A stretch of DNA of 64,000 nt, from positions 453,121 through 517,120 of the forward strand of contig JXTC01000099.1 of the NCBI GenBank assembly GCA_002914845.1, written 5' to 3'. Positions 41,509 to 55,562 of the stretch are shown piece by piece; the first letter of the stretch is position 1, and every line of letters begins with the position of its first letter. The DNA is from Trema orientale (lineage: Eukaryota; Streptophyta; Magnoliopsida; Rosales; Cannabaceae). The position numbers and the translations under genes are program-made. The notes beneath the pieces are model-generated. The model was not told where the DNA came from. It did not search any database and saw nothing but the letters and a program-made list of their open reading frames with translations.

Positions 41509-44011
41509 GGCCAGTTTGGTATTGCTGTGGATTATGAAAGAATCACTTTTAGCTATGCTGAGAGAAAAATCAACTGAACCATAAAGCAGCTAAGTGTTTG
41601 GTAAACTATGATTTTAAAAGTGCTACAAGTTAAATAAGTAGTATTATGGTGTTTGGTAAACTTTATGCTGAAATTGCTGTGTAAGTATTAAATGACCAAA
41701 AAGACATCAAAGTAACATTAATTTTGTAATAGTAAAATGTTTTATTTATAGACAAGTATACATATGTAAATATGATATTCTTTTAAAATAATGACATGAA
41801 AATTGTCAATTAAGTTCCAAAAACTAATTTTTTGAGAATAAAAGAATATTTAGTTACATTTTTCATCACTATTTTCAAATATTAGAGATTAAAAAACATG
41901 TTGATACATAACATTTTTTATTCTTTGCTTCGTCTTTTTTTTTTCTGCTCGAGATTTTTGTTCCTTTGCTTGCATGATCAATGACAACCTACAAGTGTGG
42001 CCTATGACCAGCATTCATAGTGGTTAGGCTTATCGAAACAAAATTGCATAGATGATTGGATGTGGAATTCTAGTTATGCATTCTACAAACAAGACTCTCC
42101 AATCTAACCAAGTTTTGTTACCTTCTGTTACATCCAAAGATGTCTTCATTTTGTATTTTATTTTGGCAAAGTTCAATTACAACAATTCTTATTCAAGTAA
42201 GCAAAGATCTAGACTACCCTGCAAACACTTTGTCCTGTACCTTCAGATGATTGGAGGTTAGAAATGAAACAGTTACATACTCTTCCACATTTAGACCATT
42301 CATTTAGGCCTTTAACCTTGATTCTAAGCAAAAAAACATACAGTGATCAACGTATCAAGAAGAAGCTTGCAACCTTGTTATGTACAAATCCCAACTTGAG
42401 TTGAGGTAGAAGCCTTAAATGGGGCTGCATAATTCCTTCAACGAGGCTGATGATACGCCAATGGAAATGGGTGAATTTAGGGGGGTCACATTCCGAGTTG
42501 GCTTCTTACGGTACTTATAGGTGCCGGTTCCCACTTGAATTGACTTTCTTTCGATGATATAAATAAGATTGGTTTGACATGCATCTAACATATTATAGCA
42601 ACAAAAAGTTCAGATATGTTAATCATTTTTCTCATTTCCAATGATAATTTTCTTTTGAAACAATAGTATAAATATAATTGAGATATCATTTAGGCTTCCA
42701 TTCAAACACATCCAAAAAGAGAGAACTGCTGAAACCTGATTCAAACTGAAAGCTCAGTCTAATTTGCAAACTTATTATATAAAAAGGAATTCCATGTAAA
42801 CTACCACTCTAGCTTAGTAATTGCTAAACACACGTCCTAATAAAGTAAAGAAAAACAGACATTATAAAACTAGAATTCAAAGATCACCATCAAAAGATCT
42901 ACTTTCATTTTTAATTACTAGAATGGGACATAAAAGTAGAAATTTTGCAATATCAGAACAAACTCTAACACCAAATGTATAATTTACTAAAGAAATATCT
43001 ATTCAAGCATAATGGTATTTTGACTGTACCAGCAATATAGTCATTAAGGACCATGGGTAAAGTATACACACAAATCCGAACAATCCATACTCATGTTTTA
43101 AATTTCCCTTCAATAATCAAGCAAAAAGAAAAGTAGAGTAAAATTTGCTCTGTAATTCCCATTTGAATAAAAATCCAAGAAGCAAAAGCACCCACAAATC
43201 TAAAGTACCACGCATAAGGATGAAGAAACCACCAAATAAACTTCCTAAATAAAAATCGACTGGCTTCATAAACTGAAACATTGTTCTCATTCGATCTCTG
43301 TTGCTAACCCTTAATATTTTATCACATACCCTCCCATCCTCATGATTATCCGAAAAAAACTAATTATCGATCTAAAGTTCTAAGTTCTTAAAACAATATA
43401 AACTAAACTAGAAATTGGCAACGAAATTGGTAAGCGTCCAGTAAATATGAATGGATGAACATGACTATAAACAATTTCTGCCAATTATCAAATACAAGAG
43501 CTTCAGAGAAGCTAATTAGAAATAAGTAAACAACAGAATACCACATATCTTGCTAATAATTCAGTAAACAAAAATTTCCTGATCCAAGCCATTTAACGAA
43601 ATGAAAAGAGAAAAGTAAGCCAGATCGGAATCTCACCATCTCCGTTCACGAAGAATATAACCTCCTTCGGTCTCCATCTCGCTTGGCGGCGGAAGCACGC
43701 GATGTCTGAGGAGAAAACTCCCTCGCCAATTCCATCCTCACCGAACTTGGAGGATATTTCCGTGGAATTCTCTTAATTGTTCAGGGTTATTTTAGGTATG
43801 TTAAAATTTTCATTAAAGGAGTACAGGTGATTCCCGCATAATCAATAAACTGAAGCTGGGTTGGGCCAACTTCAGCTTTCTACTGTGGCTGTAGCCTAGA
43901 TTCTTGAATAATCCGATTTTTTGGGTTTTACTAAACAAGTTTGGGCTTACAAATTGTTAAGAAAGTGATTTAAGCTTATTCAAAAAGCTTCGCCAAACGG
44001 GCCCTTAAAAC
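41509..44011. mobile_element. TIR-bounded block enclosing a gene fragment
   Basis: Left end GGGCCAGTTTGGTATTGC; right end, reverse-complemented, AAGGGCCCGTTTGGCGAAGC. Subterminal sequence on both sides shares AATCACTTT motifs. The block is 2.5 kb and non-autonomous. Flanks give no clear duplication; a 3-bp CAA/TAA pair is possible, as for PIF/Harbinger. Alternatively, two separate MITEs could bracket the gene piece. Confidence 0.4.
42415..43772 (-). pseudogene. Two-exon gene fragment, 5' truncated, product not recognised
   Basis: On the minus strand a frame at 43637-43772 ends in GGAGATG and a GTGAGA donor. A second frame at 42415-42584 follows an acceptor ending GTTAG. Joined, the 306 bp read in one phase with no stop until TAA. 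The first exon includes SSDIACFRRQARWRPKEVIF; the second includes NLIYIIERKSIQVGTGTYKY and ends SASLKELCSPI. No methionine opens the frame and a stop lies just before it, so the 5' part is missing. The first exon is clearly more GC-rich than its surroundings. I do not recognise the family. It lies inside the TIR-bounded block, which suggests capture of the 3' exons of a host gene; a degraded resident gene is the alternative. Confidence 0.45.
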
Positions 44012-45340
44012 TTCCTATCAAATATATCTCGTGTGAAATTGTTTGTCACAAAAGTGACTTTAAAAGCTTAACAGTCAACAAAGTGTAAACTTCCACTAGA
44101 ATACCACTATATCAAATTCAAAATCCTAAAAATGAGACAAGATTCATGATTTTGATCAATGTTCTTTAGATGCCTTACTCTTTCATGCATTTTAAACCAA
44201 AGTCCAATGTCTATCTTTACACATGCTTGATTCTCTCTATGTTTATGTTTCATTTTTTTCTTTTTCTCCATCTGCTTCTAGCACGATTAGCTTATAGATT
44301 TTTTTTCCATATAAGAAGGCTCATACAGTAATTAAAGGGTGAACCACATTATGTAATGTTCCACTCAACATTAAAGTCCCCAACATTTATACGTACCCAA
44401 ATGAAAACGTTTTTCAGTACCATATTTTATGTAGATCCTTAGCGTACATAAGAACACAGTTTCAAAGAGACTACTACAAATCCTCAACTTTGCATATATT
44501 GGAAGAGGAATACAAAAGCACAAATGAAATATTCTATTTCCCACCAATAATTTGACTAAAATTCAACTCAGAGACAAAAACCCATTAAGAATTAGCGAGT
44601 GAGATATGAAATTGGCCTATCATACACCCAACGCAGATAACCCAAAAACCAAAATAGCTTCAGAAAAATAGTAGCTTATCGACAACCAGCCCCAACCCAA
44701 ATAGGGGTTCATAATCTAAGATTTACATGAGAGAATTCCAATTACAATTTCGACTGAATCCTATGGTTTTTTAAATGGAAGCTAAACAAACCCAAAGTTA
44801 AAATGTATTTCATAATCAAAATCAAAATATAATTCTAGGAAATTTAAATTCATATTTATCATGTCATCAACATGAACATGAAAACAATAACGGATTACCG
44901 CTATGTGGCGAGAACTTGGGATGAGAGTGCTCAACAATTCGAGGACGAGGAAGCAAACTGAGGGGTTATGTGGAGAAGAACAAAAAATGGGTAAGGAGAA
45001 GGGGAAAAAAGTCGTCAGAGAGAGGGAAAGGGAAACGGAGATGACGAAGGCTGGAGCTTGAAGGAGACTCGCCTGATGACTTAACGCAATCACGTAGACA
45101 CGTAATTTGTTTTTGTATTTTTCGTGAGTGCTGAGATGCCCAGGAAAATGAAATCGACATGTTTCGATAGTTTTCATTTTACCCCTAACCGAGGGAAACT
45201 GGACCCTGTGAGGTTCACTTTGCTAGGTGTCAAAAAGTTCAAAACTTGTAACAAATATGGGAATTACTTGAGATTCACACTCTCAGAACACCCAACACTT
45301 ATCAGTTTATCTAGAAGCTACCAAAACTGAGACAAGGTTT
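44012..45340. other. Non-coding interval with a GC-richer patch
   Basis: The patch at about 44.93-45.09 kb (minus-strand CT-rich, UTR-like) could be another captured 5' leader, but no coding exon is evident. The open frame across it is low in complexity. Confidence 0.35.
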
Positions 45341-46246
45341 CGTCTCTCATTGTGCTCCATGCCAAAGGCCAATAACTAGCCATCGTGTGCAGCCCACTTT
45401 ACAGTTCAACATGATTTATCCAATTTCAACTCAAATTAGTATAGTGTGATCATTGACACAAACTAGTCTAAGATCTTATGGAATATATACAGTTGACTCC
45501 TAAATATAATTAAGTGGGTACCTTAATTATTTAATTATATATCCATTCTACTAAAGGATCGAAATTGCACTCCATCTATCCAAACTATTTTTTTGGAGTA
45601 ACGTCTCTGGCCACAATACTTCTTCATTAAGTACTCCTTTGTATAACATAATAAAAACATAACCATATATTTTTTGGTTCTTGCTGATTTTTCTAATAAT
45701 CGTTAGTCAACATCTTACTAACTAAATCAGTGTGGAGATGCTCAGGCCTAAGACTTATGATCAAGTACCAAAATCTGCCAAAAGATGTTATTTTACCAAA
45801 TTCTATATTGTTAACTGTAATAATATAATTTGATAAATATATTTGCAGAAATATTGACATCGATTGATCTCACTCATTTGCAATTCAAATAAAGTCATAC
45901 TTGTGAATATATAATCACAACTAACTCGAGATTAAGAATAAAGCTAATCATTGCTGTAATTCTTTTCCATTGATATTGTCAATAGAATTTCATTTATGAT
46001 CCAGTTCAGTGTAAGTCTCATTACACCAGCTGACTTAAGTTGACCAAGACAAGTCAAATTTTTCCAAAGTATGCTACAACATAAATAAAGTCCCAAACCT
46101 TATTTATATTGTTGCGAACCACAATAAATTAATCGTAAATAACTTGTGCCTATATCTTCTGTGAATCTACATCGTAATTAAAGAGATATGTATTTATACA
46201 ATTAAATGAATCTTTATTCAAATAACATTATGTATAAATAATTAAC

Positions 46247-46412
46247 TGAATAATACTTTATTTTATTAATATGAAAATATTTATATAAAAATAATTATTT
46301 TATGTGCTTTCTCCTACTAATTCCAACAATGAATAATACTTTATTTTATTAATATGAAAATATTTATATAAAAACAATTGTTTTTATAAGCTTTCTCCCA
46401 CTAATTCCAACA
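46247..46412 (-). repeat. 83-bp tandem duplication at the LTR edge
   Basis: Two adjacent copies of about 83 bp (46247-46329 and 46330-46412) both run from TGAATAATACTTTATTTTAT to CTAATTCCAACA. They lie at the start of the minus-strand LTR, inside its terminus. Confidence 0.85.
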
Positions 46413-46519
46413 AGAAGTGACATGTGCAAGAAGTAATCTCTATTCCAATTTTGTTGATCAATCAAGCCAAAAGAGTTCCTTTCTAGCAAAAGAAAAAAGC
46501 CAAAAAAAGTTTATTCAGT

Positions 46520-48132
<1,613 letters not shown>

Positions 48133-48174
48133 TTCTTTGGCTGCCTTTGGTGCTAACTTGGTTTAGATAATAAG

Positions 48175-48240
48175 TTATATGTATGTATGTATGTGTATAT
48201 ATAGAAGTTTCAAGATGAAAAAGAAGAGTAGTCAGCAGAA
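48175..48240 (-). promoter_or_regulatory. Core promoter region, reductase copy 2
   Basis: A minus-strand CTTCTATATATACAC motif lies at about 48193-48207, some 60-75 bases upstream of the ATG at 48132, corresponding to the CTTCTATATAAAC motif of copy 1. A 360-bp MITE begins only 227 bases upstream of the ATG. Confidence 0.5.
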
Positions 48241-48358
48241 CTACTCTGTTCTTAATTCGAGAATCTTTGGAGAACCTCGTACAAGAATTTTGAGAAGAGC
48301 TTGATATGCTTTTGAGCAAAAAAATGAAAATTAAAATGGGTTCTGAAGGAAAAATAAA

Positions 48359-48718
48359 GGGGCCGTTTGGTTCGCACATTCCATTCCATTGGAATGGAAA
48401 ATCCATTTGAATGGGTGTTTGTTTCAACAACTCTAAATTTTCCATTCAAATGGTCTTTTGGAATGAGTGTTTGTTTCAACAATTTAGTTTTTCCATTCAA
48501 ATAGTTCATCAGTCACATCAACTATTTGAATGGATTTTTGTGTCTTGGATGAGAATGGAGGGGAAAAGGTGTTTTTGAATGGTCCATTCCAATACTCCCA
48601 TTCTAATTATAACCCATTCTACTATTTTTTCCATTCAAATGTCTTCCATTCCAATTATAACCCATTCCACAATTTCCATTCAAATACACACATTCAAATA
48701 GGCGAAACAAACGGGGCC
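48359..48718 (+). mobile_element. 360-bp Tourist-like MITE upstream of reductase copy 2
   Basis: It starts GGGGCCGTTTGGTTCGC and ends GCGAAACAAACGGGGCC, with AAA on both sides. It is the reverse complement of the element at 32607-32966 with scattered differences. The matching empty site in copy 1 is near 32101 (AAAAATAGAATATATGGG), so the insertion is specific to copy 2. Confidence 0.8.
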
Positions 48719-49445
48719 AAAATATATAGGAAAAAGTAAAAGGACACCCTATTTTATGTTTAAATTATAGTGACACCTACTAGACAAAAAAAAAAAAAAA
48801 TTTACACTAACACTTTCTAGGCAAAAAAATAACAATTTACAATTAAAAAAAAACTTTGTTATTCTTAATATTATAAAAAGTAATTATTACTTTAATAGTA
48901 ATAGTTTTTTTTTTTTGGCTGGGAATAGTAATAGTTTATATTAAATAAAAAAATAATGGTCAAAAGTAAAATCTTAATTTAACTAATAGAAGGGTGTCTA
49001 TACAATTTTTTTTTTTGAATTTTGGGGTTATAAACAGTAATAATTTTTGTTCAAAAAAGTGAAACTTAAAATTTGATATAACTCAAGAATGTAAATGCAA
49101 ATATTAACCACAATACATATTTTATGTGTTGCTCGGTTATGTGCTTGAAAGTTTTTTTTTTTTTTTTCCCATTAAGAAAAAATAATTTGTCAATTTTGTG
49201 ACAGAGGACTGAGGAGGAATAATAAGTTGGTAAAGGTAGGGCCTTATTTGAATATTTGCCCTTGTCTTTTGAATTAGTGACATTTTTGTCCCAATTTTGT
49301 ATTGTTGGTTCAGAGTCCAGGGTTCAGATAAATGGATTAAATGCAACCACCCATTTAGCCAAAAAATTAAAAAAAAAAAAAAGATTAAATGGAGCCACCG
49401 ACAATTGTAATTATTTTTCCCTTTTCTTTGACCCAAAAATTCTAA

Positions 49446-50126
49446 TGTCTTTTATCAAATTTCAAACGTAAGACATCATTTTTGTTTTTTTATATAGAAA
49501 TATGATCAAATTTTGGGCTTAATTTAAGTAAATGTCCCTTTGTCAAATATTATAACAAAATGTTCGGTATATACGCTTATATAGCAAATATAAAACTTTA
49601 TATACTAAGTATAAAGAAATATATATCTAATATATTTCAGCATAATAACTAAAATTAGTAGATAAACAATGTAAAAATATATATACCTGAACATTTAGCT
49701 ATAAAATTTTAAAAAATGGATATCTACTTAATCAAATTTAAAAAATTGGTCATTCACCTAAATTTCTCTTCTGTTTTTTTTTTTTTTTTTTTGGCTGAAT
49801 TCATATGTGACCAAGTAAGGCATTCCAGCTGGCCGGGGGTAACTAGAAACCATAAGGCTTGGGCATTTGGTCTGATTATCCATATAGATATAGTACGACA
49901 TTATGTAATTTAATTTGGCACACTAATTGATGCTTTTCTACATTTTTCTAATTTTCAAAACTTTGTTTAGCAACACTTTTATCCTTCATTTTATTTTGGA
50001 AAAATAAGAGTGTTACCAATTGATTTTGTAACAAAAGTGCTCTTCTTCACCACACCACTTGTGGAAAAAGAAAAATATTGTACACAACTCGAATGGGTTT
50101 CATTAATGAGTTGAAGTGAAGGAATT
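49446..50126. other. Non-coding AT-rich interval
   Basis: It lies beyond the end of the duplicated block. No gene, RNA or element is recognised. Confidence 0.4.
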
Positions 50127-50135
50127 GGAGAAAAA

Positions 50136-50320
50136 GAGCAATGCTATAATGCAGCATTGGTGCTAATATACTACAATGAGGTGTAATTCTGTTATTGGAT
50201 GATTTAGTTAATAAATAGGGTCTTATATGGGTCTCACATAATATGTAATTTTAGTCTACATGTAACAGACTGACACACCATATGGTGTTAAGTACTATAT
50301 GGTGCCCCTTAGCATTATTC
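50136..50320. mobile_element. 185-bp MITE with 9-bp target duplication
   Basis: An exact GGAGAAAAA duplication (50127-50135 and 50321-50329) flanks it. TIRs are GAGCAATGCTA and, inverted, GAATAATGCTA. The 9-bp duplication points to the Mutator superfamily. Non-coding. Confidence 0.75.
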
Positions 50321-50329
50321 GGAGAAAAA

Positions 50330-52718
50330 TGATATTGAATAATCACACTAAATGAGTTGGGAATATTAAAAACTCAATTCCAACCATATTAAAAGATTCC
50401 ATGACTTTACTTGTGCATAAAGAAATAAACATGATTAAATGTTAATTATGGGGAGACTTGTTTCTTTATCTAAGTCTAAATGAATTAGTTCACAATCTAT
50501 AAATAAAGATGGAATATTTTATTTACTAAAGATTGTAGTGTTTGTCTATTTCAATAGGAATGATGTATTTCAAATCATTGAAGTGTCAGACTTCTGATAG
50601 AAACACTAGTACAACATAAATAAGTTATGTGTATTGAACAGGACCAGGTAATATAAAGAATTGGAGTGTTGTAACTCAATTCTTATATTACCACAAACTG
50701 GCTCTTAGCATAAAGATCTTAATCCTTGATATTTGACTGGACTTGCTTTTATAGGTTATAGCTTTTTGATATGTTAAAAGACTAGCCTCAATGAAATAAG
50801 AGGCGAACTCTGGCATATTGGAGGTTATGGTTTATGAATTAATGAGAACACCAAATAGTTAAGGACACTATACATTAATGCCACTTTAGGTTCTTTCAAG
50901 ATTCATGGAATAATTGAATCTAAGATCTTAGTATTCACTTTGTGAATTAGTTGATAATTTTGTCTAAATGGTCATTGAGAAGACAAAATTATCGACAACA
51001 TTATTCCTTGATAGAAAGATGGTAACTTAAAGGTAAATATGTGTTAGAGGAGTATTACGGTAATTTCACCTATCCAACTACGGCATTGTATGGGGATTCT
51101 ATATGTGGTATAGAATATGCTAGATGGATCAGTTAATCAAGACTAGTTGATTAAATATCTATAAAAGGCATGACATCTAATCTAAGAGTACAATATTGGG
51201 CCTTTAGTGGAGTGTCCCCTTTACTAATAGTATTTATATAAATACCATAATAAGAGTTATTATGTATTTATCATACTATTGGAGCTTAGATTATTTGGAT
51301 CCATTAGGTCCCTTGTCTAACTCAATAAAGCTCATTAATTGGTTGGTGGTATTTATGAAATTATTTTCATGAAACTGTGTAAAATAATGATTCTACACAG
51401 AAGTTGGTATTTTTATAAATAAGTTTCATGAGTTAGACATATTTATAAAAATACACCCAAAGCCCAAATTAGAGAACAAGCCCAATCCTAGTTGGACTTG
51501 GGTTAGCAGTTTTTGGTCTCATATATATAAGATATATGAGAGAAAAAAAAACTACACAGTAACACACAGAGTGTCACACGCATAACAGAGGGAGAGAGAG
51601 AGGTGCCATGTGCCAACTACAGTGAGAAAGAGAGAGAAAAAGTTTCCTGCAATCTCAAAGTCTCATCTCACATCTTGGTGTTCCAAAAGATCAAGAAAGT
51701 ATTCTTGATCGTTCTCCAACGTAGGATTTGACTTAGTGCCCACTCACCTCTTCAACCAAGAGCAAGAGCATAGACAAGAAGATCTAGGATTGGAGATTTG
51801 ATCACCATCAATAAGGAGATCAAGGAGGAGCACGCTACAAGAGGTAAACCCTAATCTCATCTTTAGGGTTTGTGCATCTAGATTTGATTTATGTTATACA
51901 TGATCCTGTACTTGATATATGCATGTTCTATGCTTATGAAAACTGTTTTCATATAAAAATTTTAAAACCTAAATCCACTAACTTTTCCGCTGCGTTTATG
52001 ATGTGATCATGTGTTTGCCATATTTGCATGCATGCATGAATTTTCCTAAGTATTAGGTCAATTATCCTATAATTACCCTAATCAAGATTAGTTAATTTTA
52101 ATTAATTATTTTAATTGTGACTAATTAATTCCAATTAATTACCTTAATCTTACTTAATTTCTCCAAATTAATTATTTTATTTTTTTAATTAGTTAAACCT
52201 AATTAATATTATTGGTCTTAATTAATTAGCTTAATTGATTAACTTAACAATAATTAGTTAAACTTTCTTAGTTATTTTAATTTATATTAATTATACTTAA
52301 TTATTTGCCTTAACCTAGGATAATTAAACTTTTTTTTGAAGGAAAATAATAATATTATTAAGGAGAAATATCTGAAGCTACCAAAGTAGCAATACAATCA
52401 TGATAATTAAACTTAATTAGTCATGTTACCCTAACTAGCTAACTTAGTTAATTACTTTGGATTTTGGTCATGACCAATTATACTTAACTATTTATCCTAC
52501 TTAAATTGACTATTCTTACCTTATTCTTAATTAACTTAAATTTAACCCATTATCTTAATAAAACTTAATTGATTATATTTTCCTGAGCCTTAATATGATA
52601 AGTGGGCTAAATACACTAATGGCTACTTACTCATATTTAGACCTATAACCATACTTTGGGCTAAACACACTATTGGGCTTTTAACTTCTATTCACTCATA
52701 TTTGAGCTTATAAATATA
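50330..52718. other. Unresolved repeat-like, non-coding interval
   Basis: At 51.5-51.85 kb a GA-rich, transcript-like stretch is followed by GGTAAACCCTAATCTC, and at about 51.98 kb by TTTTCCGCTGCGTTT, a motif seen at the 3' side of many plant LTRs. This suggests an LTR-derived remnant, but I found no paired LTR, target duplication or coding motif. At 52.05-52.6 kb the sequence is a monotonous AATTAATTA-type repeat. Confidence 0.3.
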
Positions 52719-54635
52719 CTAGTCGTTATACCGTGCTTTGCGCGAGTTGGTATTAATATTACATACATTAAGCATAATTTATAGTTAGGTTCAATATATT
52801 ACAACATTAAAGAATGTATTTAAGAATATATTTATCTCTATATTTATTTTGATAAGGCGAATGTAGCACAACCTTTTAACGTTCAATGAACTAAATTTAA
52901 TATAAGGAATTAATAATATTAAATTAAATATAATATTGTTAGCCTAAGATTACTTAACCCAAGAGGGGGGTGAATTGGGTTTTAAAAACTTTAGCAAACT
53001 TTTCTTGATAAGCAAGTAAAATATACACGTGATAATAATATTAAGTAAAAATAGCTTAATAGCATGCATAAGCTCAAGATAAATAAATTTAAGAGATAGG
53101 AATAGAGAAATACAAACACTATTTTTACGAGGTTCAACAAACACGATGGTTTGTCTACGTCTCCGGCTCTTGGCAACCCGCTTCGAGTTTTTTACTATCG
53201 AATCAAGAGAATGGGCTTGACCGACCCTTTTACACACCGAGTGACTTCTTCTTAGGCACACTTACACCTTCACAATAGCTTGAATCCGGCTCTATCATGC
53301 CTAACTCGGATTATTTAGACTCTGGTGCCAATCTCACCTAAACCAGGTTGTTTATGAATCTGGTGTCAACCTCACCTCACAATTACAATTTAGTTTTTGT
53401 TTGTTGAAACACTCAACTAAAATCTCTCTAATAAAAATACTTAATACAAGGTAAGCTTAGAGAGAATAAATGAGAACACATGATATGATATAGTTTGGCT
53501 CAAGTGATTTTTGTGAAAAAGTGGATTTGAAAGTTTGAATCACAAAAATTAATTTGAACAACTTAAAAATATGATTAAATCAATGTAAGAATCTTCAAAA
53601 GTTGTTTCAAGTGTTAGAAAAGCTTCTATTTATAGACTTGAATGAAAACTAGCTGTTTTAGACCGTTTGACGGACAATCTGTCATTTTCGGTAGACCAGA
53701 AGTGTGTTTTCGATTGACCGAAAATACTAGCCATTAGTAGTGCAGTTTTAATGGTTGAATTTGAAATTTGCTGAAAATTCGGTAAGGAATTGGTAGACCG
53801 ACCGAAAACCAAGATTCGGTCTGTCGAAAATACCAGAGAGTTTGTTTTGATTTTATTTCAAGTCTTTTTCAATTCTTTTCAAAATTGTGACTTCTTAAAT
53901 TGATTTTTATGAAATATGGATATTATAGAAATTCATAAATCAATTTTAAAAGCTTGTGTAACATAAATTTCTCATTTTAATTGGAGATAAACAAGTTTGA
54001 CTATATTAGTTTGAAATTTTCTAATTTTATGAAAAATTTGAGCCATTTAGATCATATTATGTGTAGACAAATATTCAAGTGCAAGAACTAAGTATTTAAC
54101 CTTTGCTAGTCTAAGTCTTGTATTCTTGAACTTTGTCTTCAAATTCTTTTTTTATAATCCATCTTGAATGTCTTGTGATCCTTTCAATTTAGCTTGCTAC
54201 ACACTTAAGTAGATTATTAGTTCTTAATCATATGTTTGTTAACTGCAAAACATGAGTATAAGATTGATGATACAAAGCATAAGTCAACAAATATTATGTA
54301 AAACATTAAAGAATGTATTTATTTATATATTTATTTTGATATGTATTTATTTCTACATTTATTTTGATGAGACGAATGTAGCACAACTATTTGGTTTGAT
54401 GAACTAAATTTATTATAAAATATCATTAATATTAAATTAAAAATAATATTATAAATACATGTATATTTTACAACCAATCATAGCATAAAAAAATAATAAT
54501 AGGACCAATCACATCATGAAAAAATAAGAGTTAAATTAGGAATATTCTAAAAATTTTAAAATAGAATACTGATCAAAGAAACTATCACATTTTTCTTACT
54601 TTCTTTCTGCTTCAGGCTTAATATAGATATATAGA
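52719..54635 (-). mobile_element. Non-autonomous Helitron, split by a solo LTR
   Basis: On the minus strand it starts TCTATATATCTATATTAAGC at 54635, the classic plant Helitron 5' end, and ends with a CGCGCAAAGCACGG hairpin-like stem shortly before CTAG at 52719. The host bases are A before and T after, as expected for Helitron insertion between A and T. Without the LTR insertion it is about 559 bp. Two diverged copies of a segment of about 150 bp (52790-52936 and 54297-54455, both with GCGAATGTAGCACAAC or GACGAATGTAGCACAAC) form its body. No Rep/helicase is present. Confidence 0.8.
52937..54289. mobile_element. Solo LTR inserted in the Helitron
   Basis: A 1353-bp sequence starts TGTTAGCC and ends GTCAACA, flanked by an exact AATAT duplication (52932-52936 and 54290-54294). 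It contains the ACCCAAGAGGGGGGTGAATT motif near its start, which I recognise from plant LTR families. It has no internal coding region and no second LTR, so it is a solo LTR left by recombination. The superfamily is not determined. Confidence 0.8.
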
Positions 54636-55013
54636 TTTGGAGATAAACATACTCACGGGCTCCTAATTTCCGGTCACTCATTTTGGGCTTGTGACTACAC
54701 TAGAGCTTGATACAGTTATGGGCATATGACTACCATTTTCTATATTTGATTCTATGACCAAAACTTACGCTAATCTTTTCTTATTTCACTCACGACTATA
54801 AGACATGATTTATTAGTTGTCTGAGCACTATTTTTCCAACCTCAAGGTCTGATATTTCATAATTTATAATTTTGCCTCTAAGTCCTAAGATTTTTACAAT
54901 TATGTCCGTATATGATTCTTTTTGGATCTTTCTAAGAACAAAGCCTGTCTAATGTATCTTTGAGGCTTCAAATATGATTAATATATTACTTTACACAACA
55001 TATTTTTCAAGTT

Positions 55014-55553
55014 GGTTTAATAATACTAATAGCCCTTGAATTATACATGTTATCGCATTTTGCCCGTTGAATTTATAACTTGCATAGTAATGGCCCCTCA
55101 CTTATGTAATTGTTGCAACAAGGATTCTTTTATCACAAACTGTTAAATATTTAGCAGAAATAAGTCATTATAGAATACACGATTTTGTAATTGTAATCAA
55201 AAATGAGATTCTGAATTTTTAACTTATACAGTAAATTTTCAAGACTTATGCAATTATTGCAATAATGACTATTTTTTCATAAATTGTTAAATTTTTCACA
55301 TAAATAAATCATGTGCAAAGCACACAGTTTAGTAATTATGGCTAAAAAAAAATTTCTGACTCATAGAAGTAAATAATGCCCAATTATATACTTTGTTCAT
55401 GAATATTTTCTGTTAAAAAAATAATAATTTGTAACCAAAGGGCCATTGCTGTAACAATTGCATAATTCAGGGGTCATTACTATGTAAGTTAAAAATTTAG
55501 GAGGCAAAGTAAAATAATGAGTATAATTTAGTGACCATTACTATATTTAACCC
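55014..55553. mobile_element. 540-bp Mutator-type foldback element
   Basis: An exact 9-bp duplication TTTCAAGTT (55005-55013 and 55554-55562) flanks it. TIRs exceed 100 bp: left GGTTTAATAATACTAATAGC; right, reverse-complemented, GGGTTAAATATAGTAATGG. ACTTGCATAGTAATGGCCCC (left) corresponds to ACTTACATAGTAATGACCCC (right). Non-coding. Confidence 0.88.
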
Positions 55554-55562
55554 TTTCAAGTT

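Larger units (their letters stand above)
38482..46412 (-). mobile_element. LTR-derived insertion, fossil, broken up by nested elements
   Basis: The insertion interrupts the downstream flank of reductase copy 2; comparison with copy 1 gives the empty site. On the minus strand it starts TGTTGGAATTAGTGGGAG at 46412 and ends TTTTTTCAACA at 38482, the TG...CA termini of an LTR. It is flanked by AGAAG and GGAAG, a 5-bp target duplication with one mismatch. A CTCTATAAATAAGACACTC promoter-like motif lies near 40.39 kb and a TTCCACTGTGTCG motif near 38.57 kb, both in minus orientation. I see no gag or pol and no second LTR, so it is best read as a solo LTR or LTR-only remnant into which other elements later inserted. 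Family not resolved; copia-like by end sequence. Confidence 0.55.

Noticed and set aside
44782-45177. 131-codon minus-strand frame with a signal-peptide-like hydrophobic stretch
   Set aside because: The hydrophobic part comes from a CT-rich, UTR-like tract and the C-terminal part from AT-rich DNA. No family resemblance.
52950-53261. 103-codon minus-strand frame at 53 kb as a gene
   Set aside because: It lies wholly within the solo LTR and has no recognisable domain.
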